DNA of 64,000 nucleotides from the NCBI GenBank assembly GCA_947471745.1, contig CANJKZ010000170.1:2754501-2818500 (forward strand). The letters run 5' to 3'. Below are positions 11,909 to 24,453 of the stretch, in pieces. Under the pieces are notes generated by a model, which ran no database searches, was not told the origin of the DNA, and saw nothing but the letters and a program-made list of their open reading frames with translations. Both the position numbers and the translations under genes were made by a program. Position 1 is the first letter of the stretch, and every line of letters starts with the position of its first letter. This DNA comes from Closterium sp. Naga37s-1 (Eukaryota > Streptophyta > Zygnematophyceae > Desmidiales > Closteriaceae).

Positions 11909-12500
11909 TGTTGGGTGCAGATTCACATTGCACGACATCATGCCGTCTGTTTGTACGGGTATGCGTGTGCAAATTCATTTGGGTGTGAATGAAATGTTCG
12001 TGTGTTTGTTTTATTTCGCAACTTTCGCTTGATGCATTCGCAGGTAGTCGCGCAATGTGCGCTTCGGCACAACATTGTACGCGTTATGAACAGTGCAAGC
12101 AAAAAGGTCGAGCTCGCAAAGGAACCCAAGATGGAAGCTTTGCGGTTTGGTTGAATTGATTGCGCAGATTCAGTTCTATCCAACTCGAAAGTGTACTGTT
12201 TTGTTTGGTTGACTATAGTGTAGCAGGGCAGGCACTATAGTGGTACAATTTAGGTAAAGGTTGGATGTTCTTTGTCTGTATCTGCATGCTACAGGGCCAG
12301 GGGAAACCAGCAGAACCAGCATTTGGCTGGTTGAGCAAAGACAAATCAGGTTCTGTGTTTTGGACCTGAACCTGGTTGTTGTTTTCCCAGGTTGGAAAAA
12401 CAGAACCAGAGGTTGTTTACCAACCTACCATCTGCTGTTTTGTCCAGCCAGGTTGGTTCTGTTGCTTGGAATTACTTAAGATCATTCCTGGTTGTTCCCA
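11909..12500 (+). repeat. Copia-A 5' LTR, 3'-truncated
   Basis: First 592 bp of the LTR, up to GGTTGTTCCCA. The last 500 or so bases, including the usual transcription region and the primer-binding site, are missing. Confidence 0.92.
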
Positions 12501-12578
12501 TCGGGTTTGTTATAGCACAAAAACCAGGGGTGCCCCTCCTTCTTACAATACCAGCAACTCCCTCTCATTTTGCCACCA
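12500..12578 (-). other. Micro-inverted gag zinc-knuckle segment
   Basis: About 79 bp encoding the gag CCHC knuckle in reverse orientation between the truncated LTR and plus-strand gag. Plus-strand gag resumes at TGGACCCCCCAG (12579), the sequence that normally follows the segment's end. This is a local inversion, not a separate insertion. Confidence 0.85.
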
Positions 12579-15500
12579 TGGACCCCCCAGAATCGTCACC
12601 AGGATGGCGGCAGAACCAGAAAAATGGCACGAATATGGTCGCCGATTCGTCGAATAATAACCCGAAGAGCAACGGCGGTGCGGAAAAGAAGAAGGAGCGC
12701 ACCGCGGGCCAGTTCTTCCATATTGGAAAGCAGGGAGAGGAAGGGGATGCCTTTGCCAAGGTTGGAGCAGAACTGCACCCCCTGGACTATTGGTTGTTGG
12801 ACACGGGCGCTGCGTGGATGATGATGCCGCGCAAGGACCTGCTGGACGACGTACGCGCTGCACCGATCAACGAGGTGTACTCTGCCTCTGGACACGCGCT
12901 GAAGGTGGCTGGTGCGGGACGAGCTGCGTTTAAGGGAGCGGACGGCAAGCCGGTGGTGCTGCACGACGTTCTCATCGTTCCTGATCTCAAGGCCAACCTC
13001 ATCTCCCTCCGTAAGCTTGCCAGGCTGGGGTGAGCACTAGCACGGATGGGGCACGCACTTACAAGGGGCAGCTGGGCAATCGGGTGCTTTGGGATCTGCA
13101 CGAGAGCAAGGACGTGTACAGATCCATGTGGCAGCTGCCGGCGTTGGCGTGGCACGGTGGAGGGCAGGCTGGAGAGGGGTCTGCATCCCAGGGGGAGTGC
13201 AACGCCGTTGGAGGGGTTGGTGTGAAAATGTCGGCCAGATCTAGGGAGATGGATTGGGCAATGGCACACCGACGCTTGGGGCATGTAGCAATGCCTTGGC
13301 TGAAGCAGCTGGAGAAGGATGGGGCCGTCAAGGGTCTGAAAATGAATGGTTAGCCACCTGATGACAACTGTGAACTCTGCTTGCTATCCAAATTCACCCG
13401 TTTTCCCTTCCATAGTGTAACTGGCAGGAGCAAGAAGCCTTAAGAGTTGGTCCACATGGACTTGGTGGAGACAGCTAGGGCGCTGCTCATAGAATCTAGG
13501 CTGGGCAACTCGATGTAGCCCCATGGTGTTCGGCACGTTACCGTCGCTAGGAACAGGGTGCTCATCAAGGTTGGGGATGACTCGTGGGTGCCGTTGGAGA
13601 GGTGGCTTGGGAGGAAGCCGCGGGTGGACATGCTGAGGATGTTCGGTTGCATGGCAGTTGCCCACGTCCCCAAGTCCTACCGTAGTAAGTTCGGGGCGAG
13701 TGCAATCTGGTGTATGCATTTGGTGCTGGCTGCTGAGAGCAAGGGATGGCTGCTGTGGGAACCATCTAAGGGTGTGTTGTTTGACAACAAAAATGTAAAG
13801 CTTGTTGAGCGCATGATGTATGGGAGCTGGGAGAAACAGCCAGATGCCAGGGTGTCCCAGCAGATGGAGCAGATCACCATGCAGCTGGACCTGACTCCTA
13901 GTATGTGGGAGGAGAGAGAGGAGGCAGCTGCAGAGGGTGGTGATGGAGAGAGGGTACAGGAGGGACCTGCTGGTGGAGGAGATGGTGTGGAGATTGGCGG
14001 TAGCACTAGTGGAGCTGCTGGATCCGAGGGAGGAGAGCAGCAGAAAAAAACTAAGAAGCCGAAGGGTGTGGTTATGAAGGGATGGGAGACACCCGTCTCC
14101 AGGCCAGGACGTACCTGTATGGCTACTAAGAAGCTGACTGCAGGATCAGGTGTAGCAGAGCAGCAGCTTGGGAATGAGGAGGCATTGCTGATTCTACCGC
14201 ATGGCTATGACCCGGATGGGGAGGATGAACCTGCCTACTGTTTTCTTGCCCCTGCACCAGAGGAACCAGCTAGTATAGAGGAGGCATTAGCTGGACCAGA
14301 TAGGGAGAAGTGGCTGGTTTCTAGGGATGCTGAGTACCAGAGCCTGCTAGAGAATGGGACATGTGATCTGGTGGTGCTTCCCGAGGGGAAGAAAGCCATA
14401 CAGTGCAAGTGGGTTCTAAGGATCAAGACCGATGACAAGGGACAGGTCACCATCTACAAGAGTAGGCTGGTGGCTAAGGGGTTTATGCAGAAGGAGAAGC
14501 AGGACTTCAATAAGATTTTTGCTCCCGCTGCCAAACCCTCTACCCTTCGTGTCTTGTTGGCAGATGCAACCGTTAGTGGGAAATTTATCATTCAGATGGA
14601 TATATCTACGGCATTCCTCAATGGGATTTTAGAGGAGGATGTGTACATGACGCAGCCGCCTGGGTATGAGGATGGTACGGGCAGGGTGTGCAAGCTGAAA
14701 AAGTACATCTACGGCTTGAAGCAGGCGCCACGCTGCTGGTACCGGAAGTTGGCAGCTGTTTTAGAGGAGATGGGATTCAGGACCAGCAGCTGTGATGAGA
14801 GCCTCTTTCTCAAGGGGGAGGGGGAGAAGCTGGTGCTGTTTCTGGTTTACGTGGATGACATTCTTCTCTTTAGCAGCAGCATGAAGGAGATCCAGAATGT
14901 GCAGCAGCAGCTGATGGAGAACTTCAAGTGCCAGAACCTTGGGGAGGTATAGTACTACCTCGGGATGCACGTGGAGAGGGATCCAGATCAGAGATGGTTG
15001 AAGCTGCACCAGGAGAAGTTGATCAAGGAGCTGTAGGAGAAGTATGGGATTGAGAATGAGCGCAAGGTTGCAACTCCCCTGCCAGCAGAATTCAAGCTTC
15101 TGAAGGCTGCAGAGGATGAAGGGGTTGAAGCCGAGTAGTAGCAGCAATTTCAGTCCTTGTTGGGCAGCCTTTTGTACACAGCGGTTCACACGAGGCCCGA
15201 TATCTTTTTCTCTGTTGGGCAGCTGGCTAGGGTGGTGCAGAATCCATCAGAGGAGCAGGTGGATGCAGCTGAGCGTGTGGTGAAGTACCTGAACTCTCAC
15301 CCAAGCATTGGAGTTCAGTACTCCGCATCTGTACAGGTGAAGCAGAAAGGGGTTGAGGTGCTGAAAGAGAAGGGGGAGAGGCTTGGAGAAGGCAAGCTCT
15401 TTCTCACTTGCTTTACTGATGCTACTTGGGCTTCTGAGAAGGAGGATTTCTCATCTGTGGGAGGATACATCTGCGTAGTTGGGGGAGGACCTGTTAGTTG

Positions 15501-15868
15501 GAGGTAAAAAAACAGACAGGACGGCACTCTCTTCCGTGGAGTCAGAGTACATGGTAATGTTCAACGGGGTGAAGGAGGTGATTTGGCTGAAGAGGCTGTT
15601 AGAGGAGATTGGCCAGGAGGAGAAGGTTGCTACACCGTTGTTTTGTGATAGCAAGGGGGCTCTTGGGATGGCCAGGAACGCTGTGCTTCATGGGCTCAAC
15701 AAGCAGATGCGTATCAAGTGGCACTGGCTGCGTAAGGAGGTGAAGAGGGGGACGGTGAATCCGATCTACATCAAGACTCACCAGCAGCCAGCAGACTTCC
15801 TCACCAAGAGGCTTGCGGATGAGCCTCATTGGCGTTGTATGCGGATGAGTGGAATGAGCATGAACTAG
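12579..15868 (+). pseudogene. Copia-A protease-integrase-RT-RNase H, degenerate
   Basis: Gag tail and protease (DTGAAW near 12797), GAG-pre-integrase (13030-13353; CAG to TAG stop at 13351-13353), then a jump near 13468 from HMDLV straight to ETARALL, removing the DDE core. The open frame 13558-14952 holds the integrase C-terminus, acidic linker and RT (YVDDILLFSS near 14850-14880). Stops follow near 14950, 15034 and 15136-15141. RNase H is in 15157-15868 with a frame change near 15508. Cannot encode an active integrase. Confidence 0.9.
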
Positions 15869-15910
15869 CATGGAACGATGGGGATGCAGCCGGCAGGCTG
15901 AGGGGGAGTG

Positions 15911-16999
15911 TGTTGGGTGCAAATTCACATTGCACGACATCCTACCGTCTGTTTGTACGGGTATTCGTGTGCGAATTTATTTGGGTGTTAATAAAATGTT
16001 CGTGTGTTTGTTTGCTTTCGCAATTTTCGTTTGATGCATTCGCAGGTACTCGCGCAATGTGTGCTTCGGCACAACATTGTACGCGTTATGAACAGTGAAG
16101 CAGAAAGGACGAGCTCGCAAAGGAACCCAAGATGGAAGCTTTGCGGTTCGGTTGAATTGATTGCGCAGATTCAGTTTTATCCAAATTGTACTGTTGTACT
16201 GTTTTGAAATTGTACTGTTTTGTTTGGTTGACTTTAGTGTAGCAGGGCAGGCACTATAGGGGTACAATTTAGGTGAAGGTTGGATGTTGTTTGTCTGTAT
16301 CTGCATGCTACAGGGCCAGGGGAAACCAGCGGAACCAGCATTTGGCTGGTTGGGCAAAGACAGATCAGGTTCTGTTTTTTGGACCTGAACCTGGTTGTTG
16401 TTTTCCCAGGTTGGAAAAACAGAACCAGAGGTTGTTTACCAACCTACCACCTGCTGTTTTGTCCAGCCAGGTTGGTTCTGTTGCTTGGAATTATTTGGGA
16501 TCATCCCTGGTTGTTCCCAGATTGATTCCCAAGGTCCTTGCTAGCTATAGCTATTTATTCCTTCTCTGTTTGTACCTGAATATAGTTCAATTGATTCGAG
16601 CGAATTCCTTCCTTGCTGAAATTTCCTTTCTATGCGATTCGACGGCAGAATGCTACCGAGTCAACGCTAGTACGCTAGCACTCCAACGCTAGGCAAACGC
16701 TGTCCGAGCCAGAAATTTGTAATGGCACAACTTTTGGCGATGCAACTTGGACGAGCTTCGATATAGGAAATTCTCAGCTTAATCCGATTGACGGTCTGCA
16801 CGATACGCTGCGCGACGTTCAAGGTGTTCTTGCTATTTTGGCTAAGTCATTCTTGATCCCTCTCTTTACAAACTCGGACCCGAGGATAGGGGCTGGTCTT
16901 GTACCAGGCACCCAAGGACCCTTGGAGGTGACCCCGAGGAGAGGTTTTAAGTTTGATTAAGTCTTAGTAGCTTGAGTTTATTACTCCCTTACACCAACA
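15911..16999 (+). repeat. Copia-A 3' LTR
   Basis: 1089 bp, TGTTGGGTGC...ACACCAACA. Contains a small local duplication of TTGTACTGTT near 16185-16220 and a short deletion near 16745 compared with sisters. Confidence 0.93.
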
Positions 17000-17004
17000 G
17001 GATC

Positions 17005-17727
17005 TTCCGGGTACAACCAGTCCAGGAAGATTTACTTCCCATCCTCACACTGATGTTCAATGCGATTACGCCAGACAAAGTTAGCGTCAGAGGCAGCGAC
17101 AAAAATGACTTGCATACGACCATATAGCTTCTCCGAAATATAACCCAGATTAAGTTCTTGGAAGGTCGTCATTTTTGCCGCATTTTCCGTAAGCTCATTT
17201 TCCCATGTCCCCAGCAGCTCCTTAATCGTTGCTTGCGTGCGACGTACTTCTTGCAGGTGGTCATTGGGAATCAGCAGCGTGAGCGGGAACCGTAACTTCG
17301 CCGCCAGGGTCTCCTTCGCCTTGTCTTCAAAACCTTCCTTTGGATCATGGGCCACCAGACCGTCATCCTCATCATCCAGGAAGTAGGTACGATGAGCAGC
17401 AGCAGACAGGTCACCATGTTCATCCTCTGCAGTTGATTCTTCTTCCGCATCCAAGACCGCATCCTTAAAGTCACCATCCTTCCCCTTGCCATTTTCCGTC
17501 TTCCCGCCAGCAGCTTGTTCAATCCGAATAGCAGCCAGCTTGGCCGACAGCGTCAAAGATTCAGAGTCATCCTCTGCAAAAAGCGTACATGCAGACTTCG
17601 CCGGGATGGCAGTAGCTGAGACTGGACGATCCGAAGAGCCCGCGAATGGCGTTTTCAGTGCAGCGACAGCAGCAGCAGCAGGGTCCATCTTGCTTGCAAG
17701 CTTGGCAGGCTTCCCTTTTGGAGGCAT
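17005..17727 (-). pseudogene. Unrecognised ORF Y, N-terminal part
   Basis: Starts at MPPKGKPAK (17727), a basic start followed by an Ala-rich segment, an acidic stretch (EEESTAEDEHGD), and a helical region with LLIPNDHLQEV. It reads 231 residues to a TAA at 17032-17034, then continues in the same frame through the Copia insertion site into 11908-11455 (residues DWLYPEDP span the empty site). ORF X ends 27 bp upstream, so X and Y look like a compact two-ORF unit. No family recognised; a low-complexity acidic protein with a possible C-terminal zinc site. Confidence 0.6.
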
Positions 17728-17754
17728 GACGTGATGATGAAAGAATCACCACAG

Positions 17755-18250
17755 CTAGCAAAGTGCTGGAGAATCAGGCAGACTGAGCGTCTTAAAATGG
17801 CCTTCAAAGGAAGCTTGCGTTGCTCGAGCAATGAACCTTGGAAACAGCAATCGCTTTGAAGCGATATCATTATCCTTGATAGTATTTTCTTGAGAGTAGA
17901 ACGCTGACTCAGCGACCAACATAGAACCTGGCTTGATGACATTGGTGTTAGTTGCTGAAACCAAATGAGATTGTCCCTCCTGGAAACGCGATGCAATGTC
18001 CTCTGTATGGACACCAGAATAGTATTGACGTGTTCCTTGCAAAGAGAGGCGAATCTCATTAGCGGGTTAGCAGCCCGAATAACACACGGGAGCACCGACA
18101 TTGGTAGCTCTGAAAATCCAGGTGGCAGCCGTGGCGGTCTCAAGCGGGGAGTCATTGTCATAGGCGGGGGTTGACAACAAGCGGTTGCAGCGAATCTCGA
18201 AGTACATCTCTCTCAACCAGGGCTGTATTTCACTTCTCAGAAACTTACAT
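17755..18250 (-). pseudogene. Unrecognised ORF X, C-terminal part
   Basis: Reverse-strand frame running from the Copia-B border (about 18250) to a stop at 17755. It reads EIQPWLREMYFEIRCNRLL, then TWIFRATNVGAPVCYSG, a single TAA near 18070, then an open stretch with GTRQYYSGVHTEDIASR and MLVAESAFYSQEN. The amino-acid mix looks like a real globular protein, unlike the shadow frames around it. Function unknown. Its N-terminus is missing at the Copia-B junction. ORF Y starts just downstream. Confidence 0.5.
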
Positions 18251-21200
18251 AATACACGCCGACTTTTACAGCGTCACATCGGCCACCGGCAATGCGTATG
18301 GCCGACGCCACAGGCGACGCCCCACTTCTCCCCTCATCGCCGGAGGCTGACACCGGAGTCAGCCCACGCAAGTCAGTCACAAAAGGAGGGGCGGGAGGGG
18401 CAGGGGAAGGGGAACGAGGGCGGACGCCCTCGGCGTCCTCATTATCAGCAAGCCCACCGATATCGGCGAGCAGAGGAAGCGTCGTCGTCGAGGTGTCAGT
18501 CGGCGGGTTGACCTGTGTCCGCCCTGACGCCGGCCCATGATGCTCCGACTTCCAATCCTCCAGCGACATAGTTTCATAGAACACCACGTCCGACGTGGTG
18601 ACCACCCTGTTGTTGGTGATGTCGAGGAGCTCCCAGCCCTTGCTCTCCTCCGACACGCCGAGATGAAGGCCCCACCTAGCCTTCGCCTTCAGTTTTCCAC
18701 CGCGCTGCTGCTCGGGGACCAGGAACTGCGCCATGCAACCCCACATGTGTGCCAGCGACAAGTCGGGATTCTTCCCGATGAGCAGCTGGTACAGCGTCGT
18801 CCCCGTTGGCAGCACCAACTCTCAAGGCAGTTGCAGACCCAGACGGCCTGCCGCAGAGTGAGGTGCCACCAGTGATGCTGCACGCCCATGTGCAGCAGCA
18901 TCGTCCGCACCGACTCCACCACCGTCCGCATCTCCCGCTCCGCCATGCCGTTCTGCTACGGTGTGTACGGGCAGGTGAGGTCGTGGACGATCCCCTTTCC
19001 GTCAACGAAGGCGATGAAGTCCTTCCCGAGGAACTCACCTCCCCGGTCAGAACGTAGCATGAGCACCGACTTCTTCGTCTGCCGCTCAGCCATCGCCAAC
19101 CACTGCACAAACTCCTGCAGCACGTCCGACTTCTTGGCAACCGGCCTCACCCATACGTAGCGGGTCTTACAGTCCTTCAACAGCATTAAGTACAAGCTGC
19201 CATCCTTGGCAGCCACCCGAAATGGCCCGCACAGGTCGATGTGCACGACGGCCAGCACGTCGTCGGCGTCGGAGCCCTAGTCAGGGATGGTGTTTGCGCC
19301 AGACGCCAACTTGGGATCCAGCCCAATGCCGACCTCGTGCTTCACCGAGCTCCGGATGGTGTCCATACCGATATGCGCAAGCCTAGCATGCAGCCGGTCC
19401 GGCGTGGACTTCGTCGCTAAGACAATCGTCCGCAGGGCCACTACCTCTGTCGTGGACGTCGTAGTGTTTGTCGAGCAGGGACGTAGGTTGGTACAGAGTA
19501 CCCAGCCAGTGTAGGACACCCGGCCGATGACGTCCCCTACCGCTGTGACGAGCAACATCCCATCGCCGTCCTCCTTCAGCTTCACACCGTTCTCCTTCAG
19601 CTGGCCAGCTTACAGCAGGTTCGCGTGCATGCCCGGAACGTAGGGCACATCGGGAATCAGCAACTGTGTTCCGGCCTCCCTTTGCAGAGCGATAGTACCT
19701 CGGCCCTGGACGTCCTGCAGCGCCCTATTGAAGCCGCGCACGTGCTTGACGTCGCCGCTCGGCTGCAGGTTGACGAAGACCTCCATTGTCCTCATCAGAC
19801 GGTGGGAGCAGCCACTGTCGAGCAGGATCACCGACGGGTTCGCCTGTACAGTTGCTGTCATCGCCTGGAAGCCCTTGCCAACCTCCGGCGCCAGCGAGAC
19901 GGTTGGCTCCACGATGCCGACCAGCGAGCACGACGCCTCCTTGTCATCTCGCCCCTTGCCGCCAGCAGAGGAGTCGGCGTCCTTCGCCGAGGTCAACGAC
20001 TCGGTCGACTACTTCTCCTTACGCGGCTGGTTTCCTCCTCGACGTGGACGACGACTGCCCGACATCCCGCGTCCTCCCTTGGCGTCATCGTCGTCGGACT
20101 CACTGCGGTCAGGGCACTCGAAGGAGAGGTGATTGGGGCTGCGGCAGATCCAGCACTCCCGAAGCCGACTTCCTCCTCCTTGACCGCCATGAGCCGACTT
20201 CTTCTTGTTAGCATCCTTGGCCGGTTTCCAACTACTGCTACCACCGCCACCAGACTGCCCGCGCTGCCCCGGTTGGCTTCCGTGCTTCATTAGAGCGACG
20301 TAGTTCGCCTGCAGCAGGAGCTCCAAGGACCGCTCGATCTCCTGCATCACCTCGTCCCGCAGGATGTACGAGGTTAGGGAGTCCTCGTTGAGCATCGCCC
20401 GCGTGCTCGGCACCACTGACAGCCGCTTCATCAGGTTGTAGCTGCTTGGCAGCGACTTCAGGACATGGGTGATGTACGACGCCATGGAGTACTGCACGCC
20501 GGACATCCTCATCGTGGCGAGAAGTCTCCGCGCCCGGTTGCAGTAGTCTGTTGCTGTCTCCTGGTCGCCCATCTTCAGATGCGTCATCTGCTCCTTGAGC
20601 TGGCCGATGTACAGGTCGTCGGTGACCTGCATAGCTTTAAGGCGTTCTGCAAGCCCGGCGAACAGCACCGCGAGATGACCGTGAAGTTCAGCAACTGCAC
20701 AACGCGAAACTCCACACGCAGTTCGGGGTAGTGCTCCGACAGCATCGCCATGGTGCCGCGGGCGAAGCCGATCAACCCGGCCATCTCCAGCTGGGGCTCG
20801 ATAGCTTCATTCCATGTGAGAATGTCCGGTCGACCAACTAGTAGGGGGGTGACCAAGATCCTGTCCGGCGTATACTTGAAGTAGCTGTAGCTTGGTGCTA
20901 TCCCGCCCGCTGTCACGCGGGTTGTTGACATCGACGACAAACTGCTTCGTCGACCTCCGACGTCGCCTTGTGAGGACCCTGCAGCCGCCGTCGACTGCAT
21001 CCCTCGCGCCTGAACACCGCCGACTTAATCGGCGTGAAACACAACTCGCTGCCTCACATGCCTCCCGCACTGCTGCCGACTTGGTCACCATCGGCGTTGA
21101 TGCCCACGTTGACGCCGCCTTCGTCGTTTACCGGTCGAGGAGAGGCTGGTCGAGTAGGGTGCTCTTCCGCCCACACCGAGAGGATGCCTGCCTCGATGGC

Positions 21201-21311
21201 CGCCAACGGTAGGTTTGGCCCGTACTCGTTGGCCTCATAGAGACTCCTCACGTCCTCCAGCCGTGCCTCCAGGGTGTCCACCACTCCTGCGTCACCTACG
21301 GCGCCTACCAT
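18250..21311 (-). pseudogene. Copia-B gag-protease-integrase, degenerate and 3'-truncated
   Basis: A second Copia family on the reverse strand. A gag start is plausible at MVGAVGDAG (21311); gag follows in 21000-20009 with frame changes near 21050 and 20660, and has the knuckle CWICRSPNHLSFEC near 20145. Protease DSGCSHRL is near 19810. The integrase has HIDLCGPF near 19235 and RSDRGGEFLG near 19040. A TAG interrupts the QNG motif at 18956-18958, and a frameshift near 18830 leads to the C-terminal region (18818-18237). Other stops are near 20006, 19608 and 19276. RT and RNase H are absent: homology ends at about 18250 against ORF X. No LTRs identified. Confidence 0.85.
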
Positions 21312-22336
21312 CGTGACAACCGCACAGCCGCCGGCCTACAAACACGAATTAGATAGGTGAAAACTACGTCGAACTAACTGAAAGGTAAGTCGCGTGTTGG
21401 ATCCACGCTCACCGCATCCGGAGACAACTACTTCAAGGGGAGCTAGACTACGGGCTAGGCAAGTGGCTTGAGTGATCTCTGTGTTCGTTCGTTCCTTAGT
21501 CGTTCTCTAGCACTTGTGGATTCACAGGGCAAAACTGCAAGAGTTTCACTAGCAAAAGTTGAGAACAATGATTGCAACAACATTGGCATGCAAGACTTCA
21601 TCAGAATTAGCAAGGCTGCTGGTCGACTTCCATCACAGCACGGTCGACCGCGTGTCAGCACAACTTGGTCGACTGCGCTCCAGCAGAGCAAAGTCGCGGC
21701 TTGCCAACGTTGCAAGTCCACGGTGTGCCAACGCTGCAGCAAGTCGGCTGCATAGCGTTGCACCCGCAGAACAACGGTACACCTGCTTCGCAGGTGCGTG
21801 CAGCTGGTTGGTGCTCCACGCCTTGTCACGAGCACAGCGCAGACGCCTGGCAAACTCCACACCAGCGACTGCGCCCACCAGCCACGTCGACCTCGGGATA
21901 CCACTTCCAAGGTCGGCCTCGCAGAAACCACCCCCGGCGACCTTCACACACGTCACCTGGGTATCCCGGTCGACCGGGCAACCACGCCTGGTCGACCAGC
22001 ATTGCCGGTCGCAAGCTACGCAAGCCCTGCGTCCCCAAGTTCGGCGCCCTGGTACTCGACGCCCAGCAGCTCAACACCCAGCTGCTCGGCATTCCCAGAC
22101 TCTCTTTTCGAGGTCGACATCGGCGCCTCTCTTCGTCGACCACCAAGTCAGGTCGACCACCAGGTCGACCACCCAAAATTTGGCCCCCAGAAGTCGGCGC
22201 CAGTGCAATGGCCCCCGGGCAGGTCGGCCACCCTCGTTGGCCCGCTCGCCCACAGCTGTAGGTCGCATGCACTCCCTCGCACACCCGACCACGAGGTCGG
22301 CTCCGCCCAAGCGAGGACGGGGCCTAATACAACTCC
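21312..22336. other. GTCGAC-rich unassigned sequence
   Basis: About 1 kb upstream of the Copia-B gag. From roughly 21620 to 22310 it is studded with GGTCGAC/GTCGACC (a dozen or more, some as the full palindrome GGTCGACC). Long open frames exist on both strands but are low complexity and match nothing I know. It could be the Copia-B leader and 5' LTR, but I cannot find LTR ends or a primer-binding site. Confidence 0.4.
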
Positions 22337-24313
22337 CGTTGACAAAGATCTCATTAAAGGCCTGCTTCTCCTTCTGCTGAAACCCCTTAGCCACCAACAT
22401 ACTCTTGTGGATGGTGACCTGCCCCTTGTCATCGGTCTTGATCCTCAGCACCCACTTGCACTGTACCGCTTTCTTTCCCTCAAGCAGCACCACTAGATCT
22501 CAACTCCCATTCTCTAGCTGACTCTAGTATTCAGCATCCCTAGAAGCCAGCCATTTGTCCCTATGTGGCCTAGCTAGAGCCTCCTCTATGCTAGCTGGTT
22601 CCTCTGGTTCAGGGGCAAGAATACAGTATGCAAGTTCATCCTTCTCATCCGGGTCATACCCATGTGGTAGAATCAGCATGGCCTCCTCATTCCCAAGCTG
22701 CTGCTCTGCTACATCAGCTAATGCAATCAGCTTCCTAGTGGCCTTACGGGTACGTCCTGGCCTGGTGACGGGTATTTTCCATCCATTCACTATAGCACCT
22801 TTCAGCTTCTCCTTGATGGTAGTTTACCTTAGCTTTGCCTTGCTGCTGCTCGCTTCCCTCAGATCCAGCACCTTCACTAGTGCTACCACTAGTCTTCACA
22901 CCATCTCCTCCACCAGCAGGTGCCTCCTGTACCTTCTCTCTATCACCACCCTCTGAGCTGCCTCCTCTCCCTCCTCCAACACACTTAGGAGTCAGGTCCA
23001 GCTGCATGGTGACCTGCTCCATCTGCTGGGACACCTTGGCCTCTAGTTGTTTTCTCCCAGCTCCCATATATCATGCCCTCAACAAACTTCACATCTCTGC
23101 TGTTAAACAACACACCCTTGCATGGTTCCCACAGCAGCCATCTCTTGCTCTCAGCAACCAGTCCCAAATGCAGACACCAGATTGAACTCGTCCCCAACTT
23201 ACTTCGGTGGACTTAGGGGATGTGGGCGACTACCATGCAACTGAACACCCTCAGCATGTCCACCGGCGGCTTCCTTCCAAGCCACCTCTCCAACTGCACC
23301 CATGAGTCATCCCCAACCTTGGTCAGCACTCTATTCCTAGCCACGGTAGCGTGCCGGACAGCATGGGGCCACATGGAATTGCCCACCCCTGATTCTATTA
23401 GCAGCGTCATCGCTGTCTCTAGAATGGTCCGGTTCGCTCGTTCTGGTACACCGCTGGACTGTAGGGTGTAAGCCGTGGTCAGCTCCCTTTGAATGCCCTG
23501 CTTTTTAATCCAAGCGGCCATCTCGGCTCAAAAGAACTCACCACCCTGGTCGTCCGCATCCGCTTCACCACACATTCTGCTTGTTTTTCTACGAACGATA
23601 GCCAATCTTCCCGTATCGTGGAGGCAGTGTGGTCCGTCAGCTTCAGCGGATACGCCCACATCAGCCTGCTCCAATCATCCACCATAGTTAGGAAATACCG
23701 TTCCCCCTTGTGCCCTTGCACCGATAGCGGCCCCACCAAGTCCATATTGACCAGCTCCAACGGCTTCTTACTCCTGTCAGCCACACTACGGAAGGGGAAA
23801 CCAGTAAACTTTGAGAGCAAACAGTTTTGACAGTTCTCATCAGGCGGCTGGCCGTTCAGCTTCAAGCCCTTTACGTCCCCATCCTTCTCCACCTGCTTCA
23901 GCAAGTGCATTGCCACATGTCCCAAGCGTTGGTGTGCTGATGCCCAATCCATCTTCCTAGATCTGGCCAATGGCTCCCACGCCGTTGCACTCCCCCTGGG
24001 ACGCAGACCCCTTTCTAGCCTGCCCCCCACTATGCCATGCCAATGCCGGCAGTTGCCACATGGATCTGTACACGTCTTTGCTCTCGTGCAGACCCAAAGT
24101 ACCTGGTTGCCCAGCTGCCTCTTCTAAGTGTGTGCCCCATCCTTAATAGTGCTCACCCCAGCCTTGGCGAGCTTACGGAGGGAGAAGAGGTTGGCCTTGA
24201 GGTCGGGAACAAGCAAAACGTCGTGCAGCACCATTGGCTTGTCATTCGCTCCCTTAAATGCAGCTTGTCCTACACCAGCCACCTTCATCGCGTGTCCAGA
24301 GGCAGAGCACACA
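22337..24313 (-). pseudogene. Copia-A internal fragment without LTRs
   Basis: Reverse-strand family sequence from protease C-terminus (24312) through GAG-pre-integrase and integrase (about 24030-22985) to the acidic linker and the first RT residues (22493-22340). More diverged than the other A copies, with several short indels; the second integrase aspartate region is frameshifted near 23570. Left edge breaks in RT, right edge breaks in protease against Helitron-type DNA. No LTR or target duplication at either edge. Confidence 0.88.
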
Positions 24314-24453
24314 CGGCGAGAGTTGTCGCTTGTTATCGGGCATCACAAGGTACGCCTACCCAGCGTGTGATGCATTTGCACTGCGATTATTCTGGAGCAC
24401 ACTACTCGTTACTTGTTCCTGCTGAAAACGGCATCGTATACGGCACGTGATAT

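Larger units (their letters stand above)
11909..16999 (+). mobile_element. Copia-A element with GGATC target duplication
   Basis: Left LTR starts at 11909 after GGATC (11904-11908); right LTR ends at 16999 and is followed by GGATC (17000-17004). Inside it is heavily rearranged. The left LTR stops near 12500, the leader and most of gag are gone, a short segment is inverted, the integrase core is deleted, and several stop codons are present. Both outer ends are intact, so the damage came after insertion. Confidence 0.95.

Noticed and set aside
18676..19160. Overlapping plus-strand frames over the Copia-B integrase
   Set aside because: Opposite strand of recognised integrase motifs (HIDLCGPF, RSDRGGEFLG).
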